Below, piece by piece: positions 52,214-61,467 of a stretch of DNA of 64,000 bases. The notes beneath the pieces were generated by a model. The model was not told where the DNA came from and searched no databases. It worked only from the letters and a program-made list of their open reading frames with translations. How positions within the stretch are numbered: the stretch's first letter is position 1; the number at the start of each line of letters is the position of its first letter. The stretch is taken from contig NZ_JAFBDW010000002.1 of the NCBI RefSeq assembly GCF_016908415.1, positions 62,001-126,000 on the forward strand. The letters are read 5' to 3'. The DNA is from Caldicoprobacter guelmensis (GTDB taxonomy: Bacteria > Bacillota > Clostridia > Caldicoprobacterales > Caldicoprobacteraceae). The position numbers were made by a program, and so were the translations under genes.

Positions 52214-52284
52214 TAAAAAATGATGGGATGAAAAATAAAAAAATCGGAAAAAATAACGGATAGAAAATTGTTGGAGGTGAGGAA

Positions 52285-52587
52285 ATGCCCGTATTGGACA
52301 TCAGCATAGTACCGGTTGGCACCGGGCAGCCCAGTTTTAGCAGCTATGTAGCCCAAGCCTGCAAAATTATAGAACAGCAGGGGCTTAAATATCAGATTAC
52401 GCCTACTGGAACAGTAATAGAAGGTAACCTTGATCAATTGATGAATGTAGCCCGGCAAATTCACAGCATCCCATTTCAAATGGGGGCCGAGCGGGTTATT
52501 ACCAACATGACCATTGATGAGCGTTATGACCGTCCAATGGATATGGAAAAGCAGGTTCAGTCGGTCAGGCGAAATATGAACCAATAA
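52285..52587 (+). CDS. MTH1187 family thiamine-binding protein
   Basis: 100-residue ferredoxin-like fold protein of the DUF77/MTH1187 family, which binds thiamine or HMP. LDISIVPVGTGQPSFSSYVA, KYQITPTGTVIEGN and MGAERVITNMTIDERYD are the family blocks. Ribosome site GGAGGTGAGG. Followed closely by a membrane protein gene on the same strand. Confidence 0.87.
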   Translation: MPVLDISIVPVGTGQPSFSSYVAQACKIIEQQGLKYQITPTGTVIEGNLDQLMNVARQIHSIPFQMGAERVITNMTIDERYDRPMDMEKQVQSVRRNMNQ

Positions 52588-52619
52588 ATAATTTAAGTAT
52601 GAAAGGAGAAATGTTGAGT

Positions 52620-53006
52620 ATGGCTGAAGAGACGGGAAACAAGCAGAATGAAATGAACAGAAACGAAGGCGGCAGGAGCTGGTTAGGTATAATCATTCGC
52701 TTTGTAGTTGCTGCTGTGGTGCTGATGGTGACAGCGCTTTTGACCCCTGGTTTCTCCAATATAGGGTTTGGTACAGCGCTGTTGGCTGCAATTGTGATTG
52801 CCGCCATGGATTATGTTATACAAAAGCTATTTAAGATTGATGCCTCGCCCTTTGGACGAGGTATCGTGGGGTTTCTGCTCTCGGCACTGATCATTTACTT
52901 GACGCAGTTCCTGGTGCCGGGAATGCGGATCAACGTATTCGGCGCTATTGTGGCGGCTTTGATCATAGGGATTATCGATGCCATTATCCCTACACACGTT
53001 ATGTGA
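52620..53006 (+). CDS. YvlD-like small membrane protein (phage holin 4 superfamily)
   Basis: 128 residues, four membrane helices, PF04020-type (FVVAAVVLMVTALLTPGFSN, IAAMDYVIQKLFKIDASPFG, and INVFGAIVAALIIGIID). The holin label is historical; chromosomal members are integral membrane proteins of unknown role. ATG 52620 was chosen, since AAAGGAGAA at 52602-52610 is the ribosome site; the ATG at 52599 precedes it. Confidence 0.8.
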   Translation: MAEETGNKQNEMNRNEGGRSWLGIIIRFVVAAVVLMVTALLTPGFSNIGFGTALLAAIVIAAMDYVIQKLFKIDASPFGRGIVGFLLSALIIYLTQFLVPGMRINVFGAIVAALIIGIIDAIIPTHVM

Positions 53007-53020
53007 TTTGCGAAAAAAGA

Positions 53021-53062
53021 AATAAAATAAGAGGCCTTGAGAGAGGGGCCTCTTATTTTATT
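53021..53062. terminator. Terminator after the YvlD-like gene
   Basis: AATAAAATAAGAGGCC / GGCCTCTTATTTTATT with a ten-base loop; A/T-rich arms serve both strands. Confidence 0.88.
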
Positions 53063-53230
53063 GTATGTTGATGAATCTATTGATGTGGCATTCAACGGTG
53101 TAGTACAATAATGGTACAATGTTGGGAAAGTACCACTTGATAGAGCAGTAATTTAGCCTGCCCAATTGGGTATTGGAAGCATATGGTATAAATTTTTAGC
53201 CTTTGGGAAAAGTATGGGAAAAGCAAATTG

Positions 53231-53272
53231 CCAAAAAAGCAAAAGCCCTGTGACGCTTGATGTTACAGGGCT
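53231..53272 (-). terminator. Terminator of the tRNA array
   Basis: Minus strand: AGCCCTGTAAC...GTCACAGGGCT hairpin directly after tRNA-Arg, followed by TTTGCTTTTTT. Confidence 0.8.
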
Positions 53273-53273
53273 C

Positions 53274-53350
53274 TGGTGCGCCCAGCAGGATTCGAACCTG
53301 CGACCTCCAGATTCGAAGTCTGTCACTCTATCCAGCTGAGCTATGGGCGC
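53274..53350 (-). tRNA. tRNA-Arg (anticodon TCG)
   Basis: 77 bases with CCA encoded; loop CTTCGAA gives TCG. Acceptor GCGCCCA/TGGGCGC. The first pair of the anticodon stem is A-G. Last tRNA of the array. Confidence 0.93.
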
Positions 53351-53378
53351 ATGGTTTTAAACTTTTATCAAAAACAAA

Positions 53379-53453
53379 TGGAGCGGCAGACGGGATTTGA
53401 ACCCGCGACCTTCGCCTTGGCAAGGCGACGCTCTACCCCTGAGCCACTGCCGC
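53379..53453 (-). tRNA. tRNA-Gly (anticodon GCC)
   Basis: 75 bases, CCA encoded; acceptor GCGGCAG/CTGCCGC; loop TTGCCAA gives GCC. Confidence 0.95.
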
Positions 53454-53457
53454 ACGA

Positions 53458-53543
53458 TGGTGCGGGCGAGAGGACTTGAACCTCCACGGATACCTTCCAC
53501 TAGATCCTAAGTCTAGCGCGTCTGCCAGTTCCGCCACGCCCGC
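53458..53543 (-). tRNA. tRNA-Leu (anticodon TAG)
   Basis: 86 bases, class II with long variable arm, CCA encoded; stem CTAGA/TCTAG and loop CTTAGGA give TAG. Confidence 0.95.
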
Positions 53544-53629
53544 TCTATATCCTCTATGTCCACCACTTTTTATCTATTTTCATCAAATTTAAATTTTTGT
53601 CCATTTATTTAAGGTTTATAATTTTAATC

Positions 53630-53705
53630 TGGTGACCCATCGGCGATTCGAACGCCGGACACCTGGATTAAAAGTCCAGTGCTCTACCACCTGAGCTAAT
53701 GGGTC
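53630..53705 (-). tRNA. tRNA-Lys (anticodon TTT)
   Basis: 76 bases, CCA encoded; acceptor GACCCAT/ATGGGTC; loop CTTTTAA gives TTT. Confidence 0.95.
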
Positions 53706-53711
53706 ATATTG

Positions 53712-53786
53712 TGGCTGGGGCGGCAGGATTCGAACCTACGAATGCGGGAGTCAAAGTCCCGTGCCTTACCGCTTGGCTACGCCCCA
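53712..53786 (-). tRNA. tRNA-Gln (anticodon TTG)
   Basis: 75 bases, CCA encoded; acceptor TGGGGCG/CGCCCCA; loop CTTTGAC gives TTG. Confidence 0.95.
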
Positions 53787-53803
53787 ACGCCATAAAAATA
53801 AAT

Positions 53804-53881
53804 TGGGGTGGATAGTGGGATTCGAACCCACGACCTCCAGAGCCACAATCTGGCGCTCTAACCATCTGAGCTATACCCACC
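53804..53881 (-). tRNA. tRNA-His (anticodon GTG)
   Basis: 78 bases including the extra 5' G that pairs with C73, a tRNA-His identity feature; loop TTGTGGC gives GTG; CCA encoded. Confidence 0.95.
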
Positions 53882-53895
53882 GTAATTTTCTTCTA

Positions 53896-53972
<77 letters not shown>

Positions 53973-53979
53973 ACATTAA

Positions 53980-54053
53980 TGGAGCGGGTGATGGGAATCG
54001 AACCCACGCCGCCAGCTTGGAAGGCTGGAGTTCTACCATTGAACTACACCCGC
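53980..54053 (-). tRNA. tRNA-Gly (anticodon TCC)
   Basis: 74 bases, CCA encoded; acceptor GCGGGTG/CACCCGC pattern; loop CTTCCAA gives TCC. First tRNA of the array. Confidence 0.95.
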
Positions 54054-54099
54054 ATCACAACTTACTCTTTCTATTTATTATTTCCTAATGGCAAAATAT

Positions 54100-54128
54100 A
54101 TTTTAACCTGTAGTATGGGTTTTGTCAA
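54100..54128 (-). promoter_or_regulatory. Promoter of the eight-tRNA array
   Basis: Minus strand TTGACA (54128-54123), 17 bases, TAAAAT (54105-54100), about 50 bases before tRNA-Gly. The rest of the 54054-54393 gap shows no gene. Confidence 0.88.
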
Positions 54129-54393
54129 CATGCTTTTTTATTTTTTGTCCTAGTGAGGTCTCTTTTTCTACATTACCCCCTTTTTCTCCTGTTTTTACCT
54201 ACTAAAATTTTATACGGCCTTTTATTTTTTCAGGGAGCTGTTGTGTAGGAGAAATATTATTTTGGCTTCCTGATCTTCTCGTCTTTTTAACTTTCTAAAA
54301 ATAATGGAGATATGATAAAATATTCCGGTACAGTTTCCACTGTAAAGTGTATTGATGGCTTTTAAAGGTTGTTTGGAAGGAGGTTATTTATAA

Positions 54394-55563
54394 ATGGCAA
54401 AAGCTTACATAGTGAAAAACAAGGAACAGCGGACGTTGTGCGGCCACCCCTGGATCTTTAGAAGTGATATAGAACGTATTGAAGGAGAGTGTCAGCCTGG
54501 CGATGTGGTGGAAGTATACTCATACAAAGGGAGGTTTCTGGGAAAAGGTTACTACAATCCCAAGTCTCAGATTGCTATAAGGCTACTTACGCGGGAGCAG
54601 GAAGATATCAATGCCGACTTCTTTTACAGGAGGGTTAAAAGTGCTTGGGAATATAGAAAGCAATTTGCTGATTTGAACAGCTGTAGAGTAGTCTTTGCGG
54701 AATCGGACTTTCTGCCCGCACTTATAGTGGACAAGTTTTCAAACTACCTTGTCATGCAAACCCTGGCGTTGGGTATTGACAGGTATAAGTACTTATTGGC
54801 AGACATCCTGGATGATATCATAAAGCCTGAGGGGATTTATGAGAGAAACGATGCTCCGGTGAGGGAGCTTGAAGGCCTGGACCAGAGGAAGGGGTATATT
54901 AAAGGGGAATTTGATACCAACGTCATAATGGTGGAAAACGGAATAAAGTTCCTGGTTGATGTGGCGAACGGCCAAAAAACGGGGTATTTCCTCGACCAAA
55001 AAGAAAACAGGGCGGCTATACGACCATTTGTAAAAGGAGCCAAGGTGCTGGATTGCTTTACCCATACAGGGTCGTTTGCTTTGCACGCGGCGCATTACGG
55101 TGCTGAAAGCGTTTTGGGTATCGATATTTCGGAACACGCAGTTGAGATAGCCAAAAAGAATGCTGCGTTAAATGGATATGAAAGAATGTGCCAATTTGAG
55201 GTGGGCAACACATTTGATGTTTTAAGGAAATATCATCAAGAGAAGAACACCTTTGATGTGATAATACTCGATCCCCCGGCATTTACAAAATCTCGTGAGA
55301 CGGTGGAAAATGCCATCAGGGGATACAAAGAGATTAACCTAAGAGCCATGAAGATAATACGGCCGGGAGGGTATTTAATTACTTGTTCCTGTTCTCAACA
55401 TATAGATCCGGAATTGTTTATGGACATTCTGTATACTGCTGCCATTGATGCCAAGAGGGATGTCAGAGTGGTTGAGAGGCGTTCACAGGCTAAGGACCAC
55501 CCTGTGTTACTATCATCCAAGGAGACCGAGTATTTAAAATGCGTGATCCTGCAGGTGTGCTGA
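54394..55563 (+). CDS. Class I SAM-dependent rRNA methyltransferase (RlmI family)
   Basis: 389 residues. N-terminal PUA-like RNA-binding domain (HPWIFRSDIERIEGE, then GDVVEVYSYKGRFLGKGYYNP), an EEHD-type middle, and a Rossmann methyltransferase with VLDCFTHTGSFALHAAHYGA, VLGIDISEHAVEIAKKNA and the catalytic FDVIILDPPAFTKSR. RlmI methylates C1962 of 23S rRNA (m5C) in E. coli; homologues in Firmicutes are likely similar. Start after GGAAGGAGG. Confidence 0.9.
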   Translation: MAKAYIVKNKEQRTLCGHPWIFRSDIERIEGECQPGDVVEVYSYKGRFLGKGYYNPKSQIAIRLLTREQEDINADFFYRRVKSAWEYRKQFADLNSCRVVFAESDFLPALIVDKFSNYLVMQTLALGIDRYKYLLADILDDIIKPEGIYERNDAPVRELEGLDQRKGYIKGEFDTNVIMVENGIKFLVDVANGQKTGYFLDQKENRAAIRPFVKGAKVLDCFTHTGSFALHAAHYGAESVLGIDISEHAVEIAKKNAALNGYERMCQFEVGNTFDVLRKYHQEKNTFDVIILDPPAFTKSRETVENAIRGYKEINLRAMKIIRPGGYLITCSCSQHIDPELFMDILYTAAIDAKRDVRVVERRSQAKDHPVLLSSKETEYLKCVILQVC

Positions 55564-55751
55564 AAGGGCGGCTTGGTGATGGTGAAATATTTTTTCTGTT
55601 TTATGATCGAATATCGTTTAATCCTGCCTCAAAAACGTATATAAATTCTCTTATTTCGGTTTTGAATTGAATCTACATGTAGAGTTTTCAATTGACACAA
55701 CAACTCCAATTTTCTTTAGGTGAGCGGGGTGAATACATATAAGTGGTTATG

Positions 55752-56420
55752 ATGAGGCTACTGCTGGTTGAGGACGATGAAGCCATTGCTGTGGGGCTAG
55801 AGTATTCCCTGTCACAGGAGGGCTTTGAAGTTATAACCTGCTATAATGCCGCATCGGCTCTGGAAAGGATAGCGGCCGAGGGCTTTGATTTTGCCATCAT
55901 CGACATATCTCTTCCCGACGGCAATGGATTTGACGTGTGCAAAAAGCTTAAGGAAAAAGGGGATACGCCGGTGATATTCTTAACCGCACGGGATGATGAG
56001 GGCAGCGTGGTCATGGGGCTTGACATAGGGGCCGACGACTACATCACAAAGCCGTTCAGGCTGAGGGAGCTCCACTCCCGAATTCGAGCCGTACTCCGCA
56101 GGGCAAGCAAATCAAGCCAAGACCACATAATAAGCATCGGCAGCTTAACCATTAATCTAGCCGAGGGTAAGGTGAAGAAGAATGGCAGGGAAGTGGTTTT
56201 GACGGCCCTGGAATACCGCATTTTGCTCACGCTCATCACCAATAGGGGGCGGGTGCTGACCCGGGATCAGCTGCTCCAAAGCATCTGGGATGTGTCGGGT
56301 GACTTTGTCAATGACAACACCCTCACTGTTTATATTAAGCGCTTGAGGGAAAAGATTGAAGATGACCCTCAGAATCCTACTATCATAAAAACGGTGCGGG
56401 GTATAGGGTACCGGATATAG
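55752..56420 (+). CDS. OmpR-family response regulator
   Basis: 222 residues: receiver domain (LLLVEDDEA acidic pocket, phospho-Asp in FAIIDISLPDG, Lys in DDYITKPF) and a winged-helix DNA-binding domain (TALEYRILLTLITNRGRVL, then TVRGIGYRI). First gene of a regulator-kinase-ABC-permease module. GTG 55743 and ATG 55749 are in-frame alternatives; no strong ribosome site separates them. Probably binds the TGTCAC repeats before the ABC genes. Confidence 0.92.
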   Translation: MRLLLVEDDEAIAVGLEYSLSQEGFEVITCYNAASALERIAAEGFDFAIIDISLPDGNGFDVCKKLKEKGDTPVIFLTARDDEGSVVMGLDIGADDYITKPFRLRELHSRIRAVLRRASKSSQDHIISIGSLTINLAEGKVKKNGREVVLTALEYRILLTLITNRGRVLTRDQLLQSIWDVSGDFVNDNTLTVYIKRLREKIEDDPQNPTIIKTVRGIGYRI

Positions 56421-56607
56421 CGGCTCTGGCATGAAGCCGTTAATCAAAGTATTTTCCTATAAAATTGCCAAGGGTATTAATGCGTTTTGTTGCATTAAAA
56501 GATTTATAATCCATTTTCATTATTTTATATTGCTATCACTATACGTACTCTCAAGTTGGTGAACCATGACAGGGTTTTAGAAAAATGATTAACGGGAGGA
56601 TTTGGAA

Positions 56608-57612
56608 GTGTCTTTATGGAGAAATAAGGAAATAAAGAGGTTTGCCGTGGCAGTTTCCGTTTTGAGCACTGTTTTGGCTATTATAGGTTTCTCAAGCAGC
56701 GGTGACGCCGGAATCCTCGTCTTGATTACGGCTTTTTTGTTGTGTGGGGCGTTTTTTGCTTTCACGGCTTACCGCTACAAGCAGATAAGGAAATTGTCTG
56801 ACTATTTAAGGCGGATCTGCTCTGGAGAGCATTTTCTTGACATACGCGACAACGTGGAGGGAGAGCTGAGTATTTTGAAGAATGAGATATACAAGGTGAC
56901 CTTGATGCTATCGGAATATAATAAAAAGCTGCAGCAGGAGAAATTGCGTCTGTCGGAGCACATGGCTGACATATCGCATCAGCTCAAAACACCCATCACC
57001 TCCATGATGGTCATGGTTGACCTGCTGGGAAACGAGGACCTGCCGCCCGAAAAGCGCAGGGAATTCACTGCCCGCATCTCCTCCCAATTAAAGCGCATAG
57101 AATGGCTGGTCTCATCACTGCTTAAAATGGCGAGGCTGGATGCCGGCGTGGTGAAGATGAAGCGAGAGAGGGTTAAGGTGCGCACTCTCATAGAAAACGC
57201 TTTAAAACCCCTCCTCATACCCATGGAAGTGAAAGGCATTACCTGTACCGTTACAGGGCAGGATGAAACTTTAACGTGTGACCTGCAATGGACCACCGAA
57301 GCAATTATAAACATCTTGAAAAACTGCATAGAGCACTCTCCAGAGAATGGCAAAATCGAGATTGCCGCACAGGACAACCCGCTTTATTTCGAAATCCGCA
57401 TATCCGATAACGGGCCGGGCATAAGCAAAGAGGACCTCCCCCATATATTTACCCGCTTTTATAGGGGCAAAAACGCGTCGCCCGACAGCGTGGGAATCGG
57501 CCTTGCCATGGCAAAAAGCATAATCAAGGAGCAAAACGGGGATATCACGGTGGAAAGCCGTGAAGGTAGAGGAACAACCTTCTTCATTCGCCTGTATAAG
57601 GCAGTTGTATGA
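56608..57612 (+). CDS. Sensor histidine kinase, intramembrane-sensing type
   Basis: 334 residues. Two N-terminal membrane helices separated by a very short loop (about SSSGDAG), no large sensor domain, as in BceS-type kinases that sense through their ABC transporter. Then DISHQLKTPITSMM (H box), an N box in INILKNCIEHSPENG, and G boxes ISDNGPGISKEDLPHIFTRF, GIGLAMAKSI. GTG 56608 is seven bases after GGGAGGA; TTG 56602 is an alternative. Confidence 0.9.
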   Translation: MSLWRNKEIKRFAVAVSVLSTVLAIIGFSSSGDAGILVLITAFLLCGAFFAFTAYRYKQIRKLSDYLRRICSGEHFLDIRDNVEGELSILKNEIYKVTLMLSEYNKKLQQEKLRLSEHMADISHQLKTPITSMMVMVDLLGNEDLPPEKRREFTARISSQLKRIEWLVSSLLKMARLDAGVVKMKRERVKVRTLIENALKPLLIPMEVKGITCTVTGQDETLTCDLQWTTEAIINILKNCIEHSPENGKIEIAAQDNPLYFEIRISDNGPGISKEDLPHIFTRFYRGKNASPDSVGIGLAMAKSIIKEQNGDITVESREGRGTTFFIRLYKAVV

Positions 57613-57728
57613 AGGGGTTTTGTTGAAGATACGAAACGATGTATAAGCTTTCCGATTTCCAGCAAGTTTTTTGGTTTTGCAGTTTTAATATTTCAATTTC
57701 TGTGCCTCACGTTTCAGAGCATGTAAAA

Positions 57729-57767
57729 GTGACAAAACTGTCACAGAGTAAGTCACCTGAATGTCAC
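57729..57767. promoter_or_regulatory. TGTCAC repeats, candidate response-regulator site
   Basis: GTGACA-AAAC-TGTCAC is a perfect inverted repeat (57729-57744). TGTCAC, AGTCAC and TGTCAC then recur at 57739, 57751 and 57762, a spacing of 11-12 bases, one helical turn, as for tandem OmpR-family binding. It lies between the kinase gene and the ABC gene, 53 bases before the ABC start. Confidence 0.55.
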
Positions 57768-57819
57768 GCCGTTGTGGTAGACTCGTTTTCGAAAATTAAA
57801 AATGCTCTGGAGGTGCTAT

Positions 57820-58503
57820 ATGGAGATACTACGGGTTGAAAACCTGACAAAGGTATACGGCAAGGGGGAGACGGCGGTCACCGCTCTGGACAACGTCTCC
57901 TTTTCGGTGGAGAAGGGCGAGTTTGTGGCCATTGTCGGGCCGTCAGGGTCGGGTAAATCGACGCTGCTCCATATACTGGGCGGGGTGGATTTTCCCACCT
58001 CAGGCAAGGTATACATCGACGGCACCGACATCTACAGCCTGGACAGGTCAAGGCTTGCCATTTTCAGGCGCAGGCAGATCGGCCTGATCTATCAGTTCTA
58101 CAATCTGATTCCCGTGCTGGATGTGGAGGAAAACATAATGCTGCCTCTGCTGCTCGACGGCAGGAAGGAGGATAAGGCACGCTTGAATGAGTTGCTTACC
58201 ACTCTGGGTCTTAAGGACAGGGCAAAGCATTTGCCCAATCAGCTGTCGGGCGGGCAGCAGCAGAGGGTGGCCATAGGCCGCGCTCTCATAACCAATCCCG
58301 CATTGATACTGGCGGATGAGCCCACGGGCAACCTGGACAGCAAAAACAGCGCCGAAATCATCGAACTGCTCAAGCTGTACAACCAGAAGTATAATCAGAC
58401 CATCATAATCGTGACGCACGACGAGAGGATTGCGCTGCAGGCAAGCCGCATCATCAGCCTCGAGGATGGCAGGATCGTAAGTGATGAGGTGGTCAGGCCA
58501 TGA
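57820..58503 (+). CDS. ABC transporter ATP-binding protein (MacB/Bce type)
   Basis: 227 residues. Walker A GPSGSGKSTLLHILGG, signature LSGGQQQRVAIGRALI, Walker B ALILADEPTGNLD, switch His in IIVTHDERIAL. The sequence is typical of the MacB/BceA-like exporters of antimicrobial peptides and lipids. Start after CTGGAGGTG. It overlaps the permease start by four bases. Confidence 0.93.
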   Translation: MEILRVENLTKVYGKGETAVTALDNVSFSVEKGEFVAIVGPSGSGKSTLLHILGGVDFPTSGKVYIDGTDIYSLDRSRLAIFRRRQIGLIYQFYNLIPVLDVEENIMLPLLLDGRKEDKARLNELLTTLGLKDRAKHLPNQLSGGQQQRVAIGRALITNPALILADEPTGNLDSKNSAEIIELLKLYNQKYNQTIIIVTHDERIALQASRIISLEDGRIVSDEVVRP

Positions 58504-61127
58504 ACGTTATGAATAAAGTTACGCTGGCTGCATTAAAGAGAAGCAGGACGCGCACCATCGTCACCATCATCGGTATCGTTCTATCCACAGCCATGATAGC
58601 TGCCGTGACCACTTTTATATCCAGCTTTCAAAACTTCTTGATTAACTATACAAAGGCTGATACGGGGGATTGGCATGCGGTTGTTTGCGACGCTGACCTT
58701 GATACAATTGAGCGCATTAGCAAAAACCGAGAGGTAAAGGAGCTTGCCGTAACCAAGGGGATAGGCTATGCGCTGCTCGAGGAGGGATTAAACGAGTATA
58801 AGCCCTATCTTTATGTTCTGGGGTTTGATGAAAAGGCGTTTGAGATGTTGCCGGTGCATTTAAAAAGTGGCAGGCTTCCACAAAATGAAAACGAGGTTGT
58901 CGTGCCCTATCACATATTTACCAACGGCGGCGTGAAGTATGAGGTGGGCGACACCATTGAGCTTAAAATCGGTTACCGGGTTTCGGATGATGGCACAATT
59001 TTGGGTCAAAAGGATTATTACAGGCACAAGAAGGACGGGGTTTCAGAAAAGCTGGTGGTCACAGGTACCAGGACGTATAAGGTGGTGGGGATATGCGAAA
59101 GGCCGTCCTTTGCAATAGAGGAGTACTCTGCCCCAGGATATACCCTTATCACCGTCCTCGATAAAAGCGAGTTGAAGGAGAACGACGCGGCCAATGTGTA
59201 TATAAAGCTTAAGAATCCACGAAGGGTGTACGACATATACAATAACCTCGGCATGGATAAGCTCAAGTACAAAGATTATGGATACAATGACGACTTGCTC
59301 AGGTTTATGGGCATAAGCCGGAATGATAATTTTTTGGCTGTACTGTACGGCCTTGCTTCCATATTGATAGCTCTTATCGTAGCCGGCTCGGTGTCCTTCA
59401 TCTACAACTCGTTTTCCATCTCGGTCAGCGAGCGCAAGAAGTACTTTGGCTTGCTGACAAGCATCGGCGCCACAGCACAGCAGATCAGGCATTCGGTGTT
59501 TTTTGAGGCCCTTGTGCTGGCAGCTATAGGTATACCCGTAGGTGTATTATCGGGCATCGCCGGCATAGGCGTTACGCTGCATTTGTTGAGGGATATGTTT
59601 GCCAGCATCATGGCTCTGGGTGACCGCGTGCCTATGATGCTGTCGGTGTCTATTCCCTCCGTGATAGCGGCGGTGATTTTGGCTCTGGTTACCATACTGA
59701 TATCGGCCTATATACCGGCATGGCATAGCGGAAAAATTTCGCCAATTGATGCCATCAGGCAGACTACTGATATAAAGCTCACTGCGCGGCAGGTCAGGAC
59801 ATGGCGCTTGACACGCAAGCTGTTCGGCATGGAAGGGGATCTGGCGCTTAAGAATTTAAAGAGGAGCCGCAAGCGTTACCGAAGCACGGTGGTCTCGCTT
59901 TTTATGAGCATAGTCCTATTTGTATCGGCTTCATCCTTTTCGATGTATCTTATGGACAGCGTTTCCAATGTGTATCAGGGTGTGGATTATGACCTGTACT
60001 ATTTTACCAACGAAAGGGGCGATTTGAAGGATTCAACACTTAAAGCCTTCAGGGATAGCGTTTTGTTGGACATCATTGAACAGGGTTCCATAGTGAGAAC
60101 GATATATGCTGAAGCTAGGATTCCGAAGGATTATCTTACTCAATCATTTTATAACAAGATGATTGATAAGGGTTTTATATCTGATGGGGAGGACGCTCCT
60201 GTAATGGTTACCTTATACAGCGTTGACCGCGATACCTTTAAATATTACGTCCGCCAGTTGGGGCTTGATGAATCGCTCTTTACAAATCCCGATTCCCCTG
60301 CTGGAATCGCAATAGATTACCAGCACTATTATGATGACCAGCAAAAGAGGTTTATAAATTCCAGGATATTCGGCAGTAAAAAGCCCGAAAAATTGACATT
60401 GATTGCTACTAATTGGGGAAAAGGCGAAAGAAAATTGGAGGATGAGATCCAACTTATTGAGTATGCCAATGATGCTCCGCTTGGGGTACTGGATTATGCT
60501 GTACAATTTAATTCAATCATTGTGGTAATTAGCGACGAGATAAGGGGGGCTATATTTGACGGCGACGAAGAGGTTTGGAACCCTGCCAGTATGTGTTTTG
60601 ATGCCGTAGATCCCTTTGAAGCCGAACAGGACATAATGGATATACTTGTGGACGCGGGTCTTCCCACGCACAACCTGCATAATATAGCAAGGAATATACA
60701 GAACAGCCGCAATATCGTCACCATCATATCGGTGTTCTCCTACGGGTTTATAATACTGATCTCCCTCATAAGTATTGCAAACGTCTTTAACACCATCTCC
60801 ACTAATATCAATTTAAGAAGAATAGAGTTTGCAATGCTGAAGTCGGTGGGCATGACCGACAGAAGCTTCAACAGGCTGCTCAATTATGAGTGTATATTTT
60901 ACGGTTTAAAGTCTCTGCTTTACGGACTTCCGGTTTCTGTGCTGGTCACCTATCTTATATATATGAGCATACGGCAGGGGGTTGAAATGCCTTGCCGGCT
61001 GCCGACAGGGAGCATAGTGGTTAGCGTCTTAAGCGTGTTTTTTGTGGTGTTTGCCAGTATGGTGTACTCCATGAGGAAGATACGGCACGAGAACATCATG
61101 GACGCCATAAAAAGCGAGAGCGTATAG
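58500..61127 (+). CDS. ABC transporter permease with two FtsX domains
   Basis: 875 residues. One membrane helix near residue 25, an extracytoplasmic part, an FtsX domain (ILIALIVAGSVSFIYNSFSI and helices to about 410), a second short anchor, another exported stretch and a second FtsX domain at the C-terminus (FSYGFIILISLISIANVFNT to the end). It belongs to the MacB/FtsX-like peptide-resistance permeases; with the two-component genes upstream, a Bce-like detoxification system is likely. Substrate unknown. Confidence 0.88.
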   Translation: MNVMNKVTLAALKRSRTRTIVTIIGIVLSTAMIAAVTTFISSFQNFLINYTKADTGDWHAVVCDADLDTIERISKNREVKELAVTKGIGYALLEEGLNEYKPYLYVLGFDEKAFEMLPVHLKSGRLPQNENEVVVPYHIFTNGGVKYEVGDTIELKIGYRVSDDGTILGQKDYYRHKKDGVSEKLVVTGTRTYKVVGICERPSFAIEEYSAPGYTLITVLDKSELKENDAANVYIKLKNPRRVYDIYNNLGMDKLKYKDYGYNDDLLRFMGISRNDNFLAVLYGLASILIALIVAGSVSFIYNSFSISVSERKKYFGLLTSIGATAQQIRHSVFFEALVLAAIGIPVGVLSGIAGIGVTLHLLRDMFASIMALGDRVPMMLSVSIPSVIAAVILALVTILISAYIPAWHSGKISPIDAIRQTTDIKLTARQVRTWRLTRKLFGMEGDLALKNLKRSRKRYRSTVVSLFMSIVLFVSASSFSMYLMDSVSNVYQGVDYDLYYFTNERGDLKDSTLKAFRDSVLLDIIEQGSIVRTIYAEARIPKDYLTQSFYNKMIDKGFISDGEDAPVMVTLYSVDRDTFKYYVRQLGLDESLFTNPDSPAGIAIDYQHYYDDQQKRFINSRIFGSKKPEKLTLIATNWGKGERKLEDEIQLIEYANDAPLGVLDYAVQFNSIIVVISDEIRGAIFDGDEEVWNPASMCFDAVDPFEAEQDIMDILVDAGLPTHNLHNIARNIQNSRNIVTIISVFSYGFIILISLISIANVFNTISTNINLRRIEFAMLKSVGMTDRSFNRLLNYECIFYGLKSLLYGLPVSVLVTYLIYMSIRQGVEMPCRLPTGSIVVSVLSVFFVVFASMVYSMRKIRHENIMDAIKSESV

Positions 61128-61146
61128 AGAATACCCTCGAAAAATG

Positions 61147-61270
61147 ACCGAGCAATATATTGCTCAATGATTGACTCTGTAGTGCAACCTTGCATAATAA
61201 TTGGGAGTGAAGCCCCAAGGCCGAACCTACAAACAAGTTAAATAAAGCTCTTAGACTTTTTTTGAGAGCG
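61147..61270 (+). repeat. Intergenic repeat, copy B
   Basis: Shares CCGAGCAA, GCAAC, GAACCTxCAAACA, TAAATAAAGCT and GAGAGCG in order with 36044-36150. It contains a GAGCAATATATTGCTC palindrome and a TTGGG/CCCCAA hairpin that copy A lacks. Confidence 0.45.
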
Positions 61271-61321
61271 TACCTATGAGACAGCAAGTTTGCAATGAAT
61301 TCAAAGGCAATTATACAATGA

Positions 61322-61365
61322 AAAAGGCGCCGGCTGATCTATCCAACCGGCGTCTTTTGTTTTTA
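61322..61365. terminator. Bidirectional terminator between ABC permease and purine permease
   Basis: AAAAGGCGCCGG / CCGGCGTCTTTT, 13-base loop, with GTTTTT on the plus side and CTTTTTC on the minus side. Confidence 0.85.
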
Positions 61366-61467
61366 ACTTTGGCCTACGAGTTGAGTATAAATTAAATCCT
61401 AATTATGTTATTTTGAGGGTTTGGTTTCTGGTAATAAAAGATATATTCCCTTTGACTCTCTTTAATT

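Larger units (their letters stand above)
61128..61467. other. Gap with repeat copy B and a terminator
   Basis: 340 bases without a gene between convergent genes. Contents: repeat copy B (61147-61270) and a bidirectional terminator (61322-61365). The remainder shows nothing I recognise. Confidence 0.7.
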
